A stretch of 64,000 nt of DNA from contig JAACJM010000225.1 in assembly GCA_013368315.1 (NCBI GenBank), forward strand, positions 62,001 through 126,000, written 5' to 3'. Source of the DNA: Tetrapyrgos nigripes (taxonomy: Eukaryota; Basidiomycota; Agaricomycetes; Agaricales; Campanellaceae). Below the pieces are notes generated by a model. That model was given only the letters and a program-made list of their open reading frames with translations, was not told where the DNA came from and made no database searches. The position numbers and the translations under genes were made by a program. Below are positions 47,407-58,256 of the stretch, piece by piece; positions within the stretch are counted from its first letter, which is position 1; each line of letters opens with the position of its first letter.

Positions 47407-50400
47407 ACACCTCCCCTGCCACGTCGTCAGGAGGAGGAGTATGGACATATATACCAGTAAAACATAGGCAATACACGAGCCCTATACCCTTTCATAAGCC
47501 ACAATTCCCATCTGAACTAAGAATTACGGCAATCACTCAAAATCAACAGATTCCCTCAATAGAACTCAAAACTGAATTAATTGGGAAAATAACTGGACGA
47601 AAAATCGATGTGATCGCTCTGCTAGACAGTGGAGCAGAAGGAATCATTATCAACCATGCCTTCACCCAAAAATATCATCTCAATCGCATCCCCTTGGAAA
47701 AACCATTCCCGGTATGAAACGTTGACGGATCCGAAAATGTAATGGGATGGGTAAAGCACTACACTATTCAAAAATTACGAATTCATACACAAGATCAATG
47801 ATCCTACCACGAAGAAATTGCCGAGTTCTATATAACAGACATCGGAGACCATGATATCATTCTGGGTACCGACTGGTTGCAACATCACAACCCAGAAATC
47901 AATTGGGTGATTTCAGAAGTCAACCTGACACGGTGTTCGGATACCTGTACATTGAAAAAACCCCCAGTGAAAATCAAAGCTAAGTTGAATACACCTCCTA
48001 TGAAACCAAAACAACCTGAAATAGTCGATCCCAGAATGTACCACCGAGACTATCAAGTAGTATTCAAAGAACCCATAGGATATTATAAACCGATACCACA
48101 ACCAAAGGTAGTGGGACAGCGCTGACCACACCGATCTCAGAATATCTGGTTAGAACAGATCGAACTAGGGGCGTTACTTGCCTCAGAAGATATAACTGGA
48201 CAATGGGAAGTTCCAGAACAATGGAGCGAACTTGTTATGGAATATATTGATACTCCCAAAGATCAAGACGAGGATCTATCAGAAACCAAGCTGAGTATCC
48301 AAGCTGCCTTTACTAAAGCACAACGAAGCACTGAAAATGAATCTACAGATCAATCAACCCCACTAGAAGAACAGATACCCAAGCAATATCACAAATATTT
48401 GTCGGTATTTGATAAAAAGACCTCAGAACAGTTACCCAAACAAAGCAATTGGGATCACACAATTGAACTACAAGAAGGTTTTCAACCACGGACATGCAAA
48501 ATATACCCTCTTTCACCAAATGAACAAGCAGAATTAGATTCCTTTCTTAACAAAAACCTCGAAAAGGGATACATCAAACCATCAAAATCACCGATGGCAA
48601 GTCCCTTCTTCTTTGTCAAGAAAAAAGACGGAAAACTACAACCAGTACAGGACTACAGAGCACTCAACAAGGGCACTGTAAAGAATGCGTACCCACTACC
48701 CCTTATTCCAGAATTGATCGACAAACTCAAAAACACACACATATTCAGTAAAGTCAATTTATGATGGGGATACAACAACATCCGTATCAAAGAAGGGGAC
48801 GAATGGAAAGCCGCTTTCAAAACCAATCGAGGACTATTCGAACCAACGGTCATGTTCTTTGGATTAATGAGCTCACCAGCCACCTTCCAAGCAATGATGA
48901 ACACTATCTTCAAGGATCTCATTGACCAAGGGAAGATCGTCATTTATAGGGATGACATCCTTATATTCACCCACGATTTAGCAGAACATCGCGAACTAGT
49001 ACAGACGGTCCTACAATGACTGTGGGATAACGATTTATACGCAAAACCCGAAAAATGCACATTCGAAACAGACAAAGTCGACTTCTTAGGTCTGATCGTC
49101 TCTCATGACACCTTGGCAATGGATCCTGCCAAGGTAGCAGGAGTACTTGAATGGCCAACGCCAAAAACGATAAAAGAGGTGCAAGCATTCCTGGGATTCA
49201 GGAATTTCTACAGACGATTCATCAAAGACTTTTCGAAACTTGCACGACCACTGTTTGACCTGACGAAGAAGGACAACCACTGGAACTGGGGAGTAGAAGC
49301 AGAGAAAGCCTTCCAATCCCTCAAAACGGCCTTTACATCTAAACCTGTCTTACTGATGCCCGATCATACGAAACCATACTGAGTAGAAGTGGACGCATCA
49401 GATTATGCAACGGGAGGCATACTCATGCAAACCAGAGAAGACGACTGATGGCACCCAGTGGCGTATATCTCCAAATCCCTCTCTGAGACCGAACGGAATT
49501 ACGACATCCATGACAAGGAACTATTAGCAATCATACGAGCACTGGAAGCATGGCGACACTATCTAGAAGGAGCACCACATTCCATCGAGATCTTAACCGA
49601 TCACCGAAACCTAGAATATTTCCAGACAGCTCAGAAACTCAGCCGGCAACAAGCACGATGGGCATTGTTCCTTACACAATTTGAGTTTTCCCTTATCCAT
49701 AAACCAGGAAGCCTCAATAAAGCTGATCCGTTGTCCAGGCGACCAGACCACAGAGTTGGAGTCGAGAACGACAATGCTAATAGGATTCTCCTCGACCCCA
49801 AATTCTTCTGAATTCGAGTGACTAGGCAAGGAACAGTAACCGCTATAGGAGACGTGGAGTTGCGTCGAAGGATCAAGGAGTCTCCTAAGAAAGACCTCGA
49901 AGTAGTGAGTGCCCTAGACGTCATTCTACGAAACGGACCACGGTCTCTGGTGAAGAACCTACAGGAATGGAACTATGAGGACGGAATTATCCTATTCCAG
50001 GGCAAAATCTATGTACCAGCTGACGATGACCTCTGACGGGACATCGTAAAATTACACCATGATTCCTTAGCAACGGGACACCCCAGGAGATACAAAACCT
50101 ATGAACTAGTCAGCAGAGAGTTTTGGTGGCCAGGAATGTCAGTCTTTGTCAGAGACTACGTAAATGGTTGCACCAAATGCCAGATGACCAAACCGAATAA
50201 TCATCCTACTCGGATTCCTTTAATTCCCCCTGAAATCCTGGAACGTCCTTTCGGAACTATCACTACCAACTTCATCACAGATCTCCCTGAATGTAGAGGT
50301 TTCAATGCGATCCACGTTGTGGTTGACAAATCAACAAAAACCGTCATCATATTGCTGTGTACAAAGACAATTGACAGCGACGGTACAGTCAACCTTCTAC

Positions 50401-51305
50401 TAGATCACACATGGCGACGATATGGACTGTGGGACAAAATGATATCTGACCGAGGACCGCAGTTCGCTAGCAAGGTCATGGCCGCGGTCCATGAGAAACT
50501 AGGAATAACATCGGCACTCAGTACAGCTTATCACCCACAGACCGACGGAGAGTCAGAACGATACAACCAGGAACTGGAACAGTTCTTACGCATCTTCTGT
50601 AACTATCGACAAGAGGACTGGGTGGACTATATACCTTACGCCGAGTTCAGTCACAACACCAGAGTTCATTCAGCAACCGGAAAGTCACCATTCGAACTTC
50701 TACACGGGTATCAACCACGATTTTTCCCATCATTTAACCCAACATCCAATCTACTGACAGTAGAGGAACAACTCGAAAACCTCAATCAACTCAGAGACGA
50801 ACTCAAAGCGAGCCTAACGTCAGTGGCGGAAACAATGAAAACTCAGCACAGAAATCATTCCATACTGTGGACAGGATACAAGGTCGGGGACAAAGTACTA
50901 CTTGACAGGAAAAACCTAAAAACGATGAGACCGAAAGCTAAGTTGTCTGATCGTCGTCATGGTCCATTCGAAATCATTGAAGTAGTCAGCCAGGTCAACT
51001 ACAAGTTGAAATTACCAACGACCTGGCAAATACATCCCGTCTTCCATGCATCATTATTAACGCCATACGTTGAAACAGACGCTCACAGACCAAATTACCC
51101 AGAACCACCCGCAGAGTTGCTAGATGCAGATGAAGAATACGACATTGAAACAATATTAGATTCCAAACCCACCAGGAATAGAAAAGGAACCCAGTATCTC
51201 ATCAAATGGTTGGATTACCCCGACTCAGAAAATACTTGGGTACCGACGTCAAATCTGATGAACGTAAAGGACATGATCGAAAAATTCCATCAGAAACATC
51301 CCTGA
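47407..51305 (+). pseudogene. Pol with chromodomain, TGA-riddled
   Basis: Protease LLDSGAEGIIINHAF (near 47630); reverse transcriptase from PLSPNEQAELDSFL to the YxDD box, here YRDD (near 48945), followed by EVQAFLGFRNFYRRFI; RNase H VEVDASDYATGGIL; integrase zinc finger (LHHDSLATGHPGR...CTKC), core FITDLP, ISDRGPQF and TDGESERYNQELE; GPFEIIEVV; chromodomain YDIETILDSK...YLIKWLDYPDSENTWVP at the C-terminus, which in this clade targets integration to marked chromatin. Stops lie at about 47715, 47799, 48123, 48762, 49017, 49381, 49447, 49809 and 50034; all are TGA. The last 389 codons, from 50136, are open. Confidence 0.93.
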
Positions 51306-52949
51306 GCGTACCAACACTAACAGCGTCTACTATCAAAACCGCTTGCAGACAGCGACGTGGCTGCTAGCATAGAACAATATCGCTGCCCAACTGCAACCTT
51401 AAAAAGGAAGACCGTTAATAGGCTGGCTAGTGGATAATGCTAATAGCTTCGAAGATCGAAGCTAACAACACCAAAAACACACAAACACCAATCCTGCTAT
51501 ATAATGCGAGGTGATCCAAAGTGGCAGAACACTTGTATAACTTGTATAGCTTAAAGGTAAACGGCTCTAGAACCGATTGGGGGACAATAGGGGGGTTCAA
51601 CAATAACAATGGTCACAATTGACAGTCTTCTTGACTTCGAGATAAACACAATAAGAGGCCAATTGCCTAGATCTTCAATAACACAATGAGGCCAATATGC
51701 CTAAGTTCAATAAACACACAATGGGGCCAATATGCCAAATGCAATCACAACAATCTTTGTCTTAGGGTGAACTAATGTTTGAGTCTTTTAAAGTCTTGGG
51801 TTTTTGTAGAAATTCCTATTGATATAAAGCTGGCCTGGGCAAGCGAGAGACCTAATCTTCTCTCGAGAGTTATCCAGAATCCACAGCAATACACGCGAGT
51901 ACTAATCTGCTTTTTCTAGCTACGAGTACTTCGTCCTTTTATACTCTAGAGGTCCTAGAACTGTACAGTAGCTAATATTATTTAAAGTCCGCAATATTAT
52001 ATAGTGAAACACGAGAGATTGAATGAAAGTAACTAAAGAGAGAGATACGCGAACAGTATTTACACGAATCGTCCAATCAGAATATGTACAGAGTCCTCGC
52101 GAGAGGGCCAGGGTATATGTAGCACATGCTATCTTCTTGGTAATGGAGGTCTAGAGCGGTACTCGTACCGGTAACCTCATTGGGTATCACATGCGAACCT
52201 CTTCCGACGCTCGCGAGCGGTCTTTCATAGGTTCCGATATCTCCATCCCTACTAGAGTCCTCTAGAGGGCCTTAGTAAGTCTCTAGATCCGTCGGAACTA
52301 TCTTCTTTGGTGTCTTTAAGAGGGGTGAGGTAGATCTTGATTATTTGGTAACATCACAGCGATCTTAGCTTTAGCTTGGGTAGATCTAGCCAGGTTCACG
52401 AACTATTGGAACGTCTCCGAGATACTTCGCGAAGGCACCTATCCAAGGTTTCTCCTTATTATCATTCATCTCCTTTAGTCTCGTATCTTATCTTCTTGAG
52501 TCTATGTCACATTGGTAATCCCATGGATCGTGAATAGGGGTAACGCGTACTTATACTGCTCGCGAGGTGGCTACTCGTGAACAAGTGCCTTGGGTATGTA
52601 TGTATAAACGTATACGAGCAGTTTAGTATTCGAACATCGAACTTAGTAGCTTGAGGGACTTATGTACCATCCTCTCGAGGCTACTTATCCTTATTTCGTA
52701 TCGCTCTCGCAAACGTTCCCTCTAGTATCACTTTAACTGATAGATTGGGCTCGCTTCAGTCCTTATTCCCTAGTAAACAGACAAAATATATCCGTATACT
52801 TGATATATGTATGCTTTTTAACTCGTTCTAGACGAGTTTTTGGCAGGCGTATCACCGTTTCAAAGAAGAAGGACAGAACAAGCTCAACCACTATCCCCTT
52901 GAACAACATCCACCCATACCTCCACTACCCAACACTTGTCACCCTCACA
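51306..52949 (+). other. 1.6 kb non-coding spacer between pol and the small ORF
   Basis: No frame of note. Three imperfect direct repeats with AACACAATRAGGCCAATATGCC lie at 51640-51740. A G run followed by TTCAACA (51581-51604) could be the edge of an inserted LTR, but I could not find its partner. Long 3' untranslated spacers occur in some fungal chromoviruses. Confidence 0.5.
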
Positions 52950-53276
52950 ATGTCAGCTACTACCACTGCCGCCTCCACGACCCAAAACTCAACTCTCACA
53001 CACCCAACCAACGAAGGACATTGCACATACGGACGTCGCTCTGGACAACAATGTCGTCTCTCGAGGGGACACCCAGAAGCTCATAACGGATGTAAACAGT
53101 GCTCATGGACAGGGGAGGACTCGATAAAACGGTGCAGGTTGGGAGCGGGACACAGAGCTAGATGTGTCACTTATCGAACGAGTCTTCGGGCGGAACATAG
53201 AGGAAACCTTGGATGGGGAGAAACAAGCGTATGGGGGGCACACATCGTGCAACAACACGACGACAACGACGGATAG
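52950..53276 (+). CDS. Small Cys/His-rich ORF of the Gypsy element
   Basis: 108 aa from ATG 52950 (MSATTTAAST). After a Thr/Ser-rich head comes C-x9-C-x5-H-x3-H-x2-C-x2-C, then a second CRLxxGH unit (CRLGAGHRARC) and an acidic end. The same spacing and start context occur in the second copy at 63939 on the minus strand, so the frame has been under constraint. A zinc-binding role is inferred from the residues; no known family is recognised. Position between integrase/chromodomain and the 3' LTR is where env or accessory genes sit in other retroelements, but there is no signal peptide or membrane segment. Confidence 0.65.
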   Translation: MSATTTAASTTQNSTLTHPTNEGHCTYGRRSGQQCRLSRGHPEAHNGCKQCSWTGEDSIKRCRLGAGHRARCVTYRTSLRAEHRGNLGWGETSVWGAHIVQQHDDNDG

Positions 53277-53430
53277 AACCAACCAAACTGGGGTTCACTA
53301 ATCTTCGGAACCGACGGTCTGAGAGGCTTACCCAACCCATGGTCAGAAGAAGAGCTGACAGAAAAGCTCTTCAAACATTGGAAAAAGTATTGGGGCGAGT
53401 GGATCTCGAGCTCCAGTGAAAGCTCGTCCT

Positions 53431-53443
53431 AAAGGGGGGGTAG
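53431..53443 (+). other. Polypurine tract of the Gypsy element
   Basis: AAAGGGGGGGTAG immediately before the 3' LTR; the right-hand copy has AGAAGGGGGGTAG at the same place. Primes plus-strand DNA synthesis in this family. Confidence 0.85.
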
Positions 53444-53857
53444 TGTCATGAATCGCCTCCCGTCTTACTTGTTTCTTCTCTATTATCCATTCATTCCCTG
53501 TTCTATTCATTTCTTAACTCCATCATTCCCATCATCGTCTATAGTTACCATCTCATCTGATCTATGACTCACATTCTTATCTTCTCTGATTCCTATCTCC
53601 ATGGACATTCTCACGTATTCATTTCTCTACTATATATACCATAGATCTCGTAGCTAGGTTCCTCAGTCTGTTCATTTCGTCTCCACTCCGCTCTTAGTAC
53701 AGCGCAGCGTCGAGTATAGTCAGCTACTCGATTTCTACTTGTTTCTATCATCTCTTGTCTCCGTTCTCACTCTATTTTGTCTCACTATAACTCGTCAATT
53801 CATCTGGTTCCATTGTGTGACTTGGGTGGCTATTGCTAAGTGACAACATTCTTGACA
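53444..53857 (+). repeat. 3' LTR, 414 bp
   Basis: TGTCATGAATCGCC ... CATTCTTGACA, followed by the target duplication GAGCC. Confidence 0.95.
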
Positions 53858-54411
53858 GAGCCTAAGAAACAAAAACCATGAAAAAATTGGCTTTCTAACA
53901 CTGATGCTAACCCCGCCATACCCAAACCACCCCTTGACCTTCCAGAATACTGTTTTCATCCCTACAACAGCCCAAATGCATAGAAATCCTCCTAGTCCAT
54001 GGGCAGTCCAAGTGAACCTTCTCATCTGCTTCAGGAACAATTAACTTCTCTGTCACCTGGATCTATCAATTTCCCATCTCCATCGAGCTCTCGGTCATCG
54101 TTTACACTGATTAACTCTCCAAATATCTCAAGTACGCATATCAGCAATGTAACACCACCTTGTGCACCTGCAAGAAATGGATTAGGCAACCCGATAACCC
54201 TTTGCTCCCCTACAACTGCAACATCATTCATGGAGTGGTTAGGAAACCTCCCACCTCTTCTACTTCCACTCAAGCAGCCTAAACATACAGCTGACGAGCT
54301 CTTTATGGACAGATTGAAGCAAGCTGATGCAACACTGAGGCGGATCAGCAAGGAATTCAGCTGTATCGGCGATTTTCTGTCACTTGTGTTCTGGGATAGG
54401 GAACTCAAGAA

Positions 54412-54801
54412 CAAGGGGGTCCAAAAAGAATTAAATTATACCGGGGGTCGGAAAAAAAATTTGCGCCCCCATCAAGGGAACCTACCTACCTTACCTTCCT
54501 TATATAGTAGGTTACCTGCTTAATATAGCAATAGCATGTGACTTATGATTACATAAATTATTTGAACTGCTGTGCTAGTCAGAAGCTTTGCGGAACCTTC
54601 AACGAAAAATTGACTGCAACGTGGTCAAAGCAGTATTATCAGACCTTAGATGCATTGTGAACAACATGTATTACTGCCAACAGTGAGCGAAAAATTGTTC
54701 TAAGGCGCATTTTCGGGGGGGTCAAAAAAAAATTTTCGCCTCCTCCAGAGGAACCTACCTACCAACCCCCGGTACGGGATTTCCCAGTCCGGACCCCCTT
54801 G
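54412..54801. mobile_element. 390-bp hAT-type MITE
   Basis: Perfect 11-bp terminal inverted repeats CAAGGGGGTCC / GGACCCCCTTG, flanked by 8-bp target duplications CTCAAGAA (54404-54411 and 54802-54809). The 8-bp duplication and CA-GGG start point to the hAT superfamily. No coding capacity. An internal direct repeat (AAAAAAAATTTKCGCC ... GGAACCTACCTACC) is present near both ends. It splits a DUF6589-like exon between FWDREL and VDLQTKFHRKV. Confidence 0.92.
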
Positions 54802-55159
54802 CTCAAGAACGACGTAGACTTGCAGACCAAATTTCACCGAAAAGTCATTGCCAAGTTTTTATCTGGACGTCGTTACACATTGTTGATTCTATGTTCACTC
54901 ATCGCAACAGCCACCCATCCTGGTGCTCTCCACGGAAATCTGAATGAGATCTCGTGTATTCTCTCAAGGAGGAACCTACCACAATTGGTTTTGCTTGTCC
55001 ATGGTGGTGGGCAAGCGCCGGGTCCAATGCGGCATATTTGTCTTTGTTTAATTCTAAAGCTTTGGTCTGAGTGCCCGGGCGGTCAATAGGTCTGGTCACA
55101 CTCCATATTTGGTCATCGGCATGGCACAGAAAGCCTTTTTAGGGTAAGATCAAGGTGGT

Positions 55160-55865
55160 GACAGCCGGGTTCCTGCATACACAAAGAAGTTGCCTAGATA
55201 TATGTAGTACAAGCAGTTTCAACACTTCAATTTACAATATCTTTCGTCAATCCAAAGAAAACATACATTACTACCATGCCTGAAAGTTTGACAAAGAATA
55301 GAGAGCTACGAAAAATGCTATTGAGCCAATCTCAATGGGCCTGCCAATGTGGACTAAAGAGATGACTAATCAGAAAGACGTGTCAAGTGCGTTCCTCATC
55401 TGCGTCGGCTCAACCTCAAAAGACGCGTTCTACGCTATCCTAGGCAAGTAAAAACTTTTGATATAGCATGTTAGAAGGTCTAATGGAATGCCAGGATGAC
55501 TTGGTACGCGAAAGAAACAACGGCAGTAAACAGAAGACGCCATGAGTAATGCATAGTGCCAAGGCTACAAAAAAAGCCATTGACAAGGAGAATGATAATC
55601 CCAGAAGGTTCTGCAAGAGAATGCAAACCAGTGTGGACCTGTTGTACCCACTGTTGCACCAGCATTACTTGTTCCCACATGGTATGAAGAAGAGGATGAG
55701 GAGATGGAATAGGTCACCCTAATTTATGCATAATTATCACATATTTTCATACTTGTACATACTATAGTATCTCTAAAGTCTTATAGTCCACCTTACAAGC
55801 AATTTAAAGGCAGAAGAACGAAGAATGAGGCCAGGAATGAGTGAAATTGACAAAAACGGTGTTTT
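55160..55865. other. Unassigned stretch within the DUF6589-like gene
   Basis: No family text. It may be a long intron region or another insertion. A perfect 8-bp inverted repeat GCCGGTAA / TTACCGGC lies around 55868-55890 at its right edge, next to where DUF6589-like coding resumes. Confidence 0.4.
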
Positions 55866-56894
55866 GGCCGGTAAAGTTTAGTTACCGGCTTTGTCATCTG
55901 TCCACTGGCTTAGCCGCGTTTGCCCACCACCATTGTCCAGCCATCAAAGCCTATGCTGCACAAATCTATGTACAAAAAGCTCACCGGGATATTGCTTTGC
56001 TTACAAAGAATGATTTGGATCATCCAGAATATGCACTGGCAGTACTGGAATCAAGTAATGTGTCATGGAACAACATTCTCAGTTTCAGTCCGCAGCGTAC
56101 TGCAGATACCTTTAAGGCACGAGCTCCATTTGTCTACAACTTTTTTGAATACCTTGCTGTGCTGAGAAAGGGTGGGGAGCCTGTGAGACGTATCAATAGA
56201 CTGAACGAGATGGTATGGATCTTGCTTCATAATTTGATACTAATAGCATATTCTAACTATTACTCTGATAGCGCATTGTGGCTTCTCTGAATCCATTGAT
56301 TGTTGGTCACAATCACAATGTAAATGGCTAACTCTTGCTTCCCATGTCCATCCATCATTTTGCCTCCCAAGCTCATATCAAGCTGCGACATCTCACTTCC
56401 TGTATGGATCTTTCCACTCACGACTCCACTGCTCGTAAAGCTATCACCTCGATGACAGAAAAAGCTCAGACCAACATGCAGCAAGAGACACTTGCAGCTG
56501 CTCAGAAGGGGAAAGTCACCAAAGTGTTGATACGCCGTACAAAATTCACATATAAAGACGTAATTAGCGGTAAGAAAGCTGGTTCACCACTTCAATTGGT
56601 ATATAAAGGACTAGAGTGAGTCCTGAACTGCTAGTTAAAGTGCTAGTGGACTGAGTGTACGAGCTAAGTACAATAAAGCCAAGTACTTATGAATAGGGTA
56701 GGCTTATTCTAAATACTAGGTTGATGTGTACGGTGCTTCAGTTATAGTAGCAGACCCACCCTGTATGCTATACAAAGTTCTATAAAGGCTTTGTAACAAA
56801 TTCCTACTATAGCACGCACAGTACTGCCAGTGTGACTCAAGGGAAAGTGAAGCCCCTATTCACAGGCAAGGAACGCATAGGCTATATGACCCAG

Positions 56895-58256
56895 ACTCTA
56901 GCACTAAACAATCACTGGTTTAGAATGGCGCCATAATCAGAGAAATCGGATGAAAAACCCTAGTAACCGACTATGTCTGAACTAGCGGTATAACAATCAA
57001 TATCTCACTTAACAGACCAAATCAAAGGAATAGTCTTTAAAGACAGTAAGAATAGATAAGTAAGACAAACTATATATGTACAAGTTCCTAGAAAGCTCAG
57101 CTTTCATATGGTACTAAAGGGATGAACTAGTGGTGAAGGAATAAGCTCATAATTCATTACCACCAGTATGCAATCTAAGGACTATGTCATAATGAGGAAG
57201 CCCTAAAAGGGGTAAAGATAGTTCCAAATACAGCAGAAAGATCAGCAAGATATGTGCCTGATGACTGCGGCGTTCTCGTTGGTACAAGTGAGACTACAAG
57301 AACTATATGTAGGACTTCATAGAGAGCTCCTAAGGACTCATCTATGATAAAGAACTATGTCATGAACTGGCGGTATACTAAGAACGAAGGCCTATGAGCA
57401 ACAGGTCCATTAGTAGCGCTAGAAAGACATAAGGAGAAATAAGCGAAGACTACACAACCCTATATGGACTGATTGGCGGTAAAGGATTGTGAGTCATAAA
57501 AGACGGAGTCCAGCATGGGTGGTGGAGCTATGTGAGTCAGAATGACTATGGCTGCCAGTTCCAGGGAGGTACTCTTAGGCCAAAGATGAAGCGAAGGGAA
57601 CATAGAAAGCCCTATTAGTTTTAGGTAATATTCTACATTTTCTAGATACCCTAATTAGAAGGTACCTACTTAATCCAGTAGTACTCAGGAGCACGGACTA
57701 GCAGTTAGACTGATATTTCTGTTTTCCAATGTACCTTTTAGCGGACCTTAAAAAGAAATGTAGAACTGTACAGTAGTAGCTGCAAGTAGTATAAAAGGAC
57801 TAGATATTTCTCGTAGTTACACAAGCCACGTACTGTAGAGTATCAGGATCCTACTAGCAGTAGGGACTGCGAAACACAGACTATGCTTTGACCAAATTTA
57901 CCTCACTCGCATTGAGTATAAACATAGTGTGTTGATCAATAGTGTTGAATCAAAGTTGTTGGTTTTTGTGTGTTACCTTTTTGTGTGTCCTCAGACTTTG
58001 TGAAATTGGTTATAAGGCATTGGAGCCTACAAATTGTGAATTGAAAACTGTTGGTTATACTTTGTGGACTTGTTATAGTCTTTGTGTGTTGAATTTGTGT
58101 GCATTTGTGCAAAAACCTATCAAAACCCCAAAAGTCTTTGTACTACAAGTGAACTGTTGAGTATTCTGACTACTTGGAACGCTTGCACTTTACAAATTGT
58201 ATAAAAGTCTTTGAGTTTGTGTTTGTTCTACACTTACGCAAAAGACACCTATTAGC
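56895..58256 (+). repeat. Dispersed repeat R, right copy (empty site)
   Basis: About 1.36 kb matching 37515-39357 without the solo LTR. TATA-like AGTATAAAAGGA near 57787. Right after it (58257) the DUF6589-like text YVVDNCQ begins, so R is an insertion into that gene. The sequence 56617-56894 on its left is unassigned and may belong to a longer form of R. Confidence 0.8.

Larger units (their letters stand above)
44504..53857 (+). mobile_element. Full-length Gypsy chromovirus (9354 bp)
   Basis: LTRs at 44504-44936 and 53444-53857; identical 5-bp target duplications GAGCC at 44499-44503 and 53858-53862; polypurine tract before the 3' LTR. Order: leader ORF, gag, protease, reverse transcriptase, RNase H, integrase, chromodomain, 1.6 kb spacer, small Cys/His ORF. 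The two LTRs differ mainly by transitions and a 19-bp indel. Coding parts are crippled by TGA stops, so the copy is not autonomous now. Confidence 0.95.

Noticed and set aside
46219..51305. Recoding of TGA as arginine
   Set aside because: Host genes in the window (Lon, antiporter, GT8) end normally or have TGA only in introns, so decay is the simpler reading.
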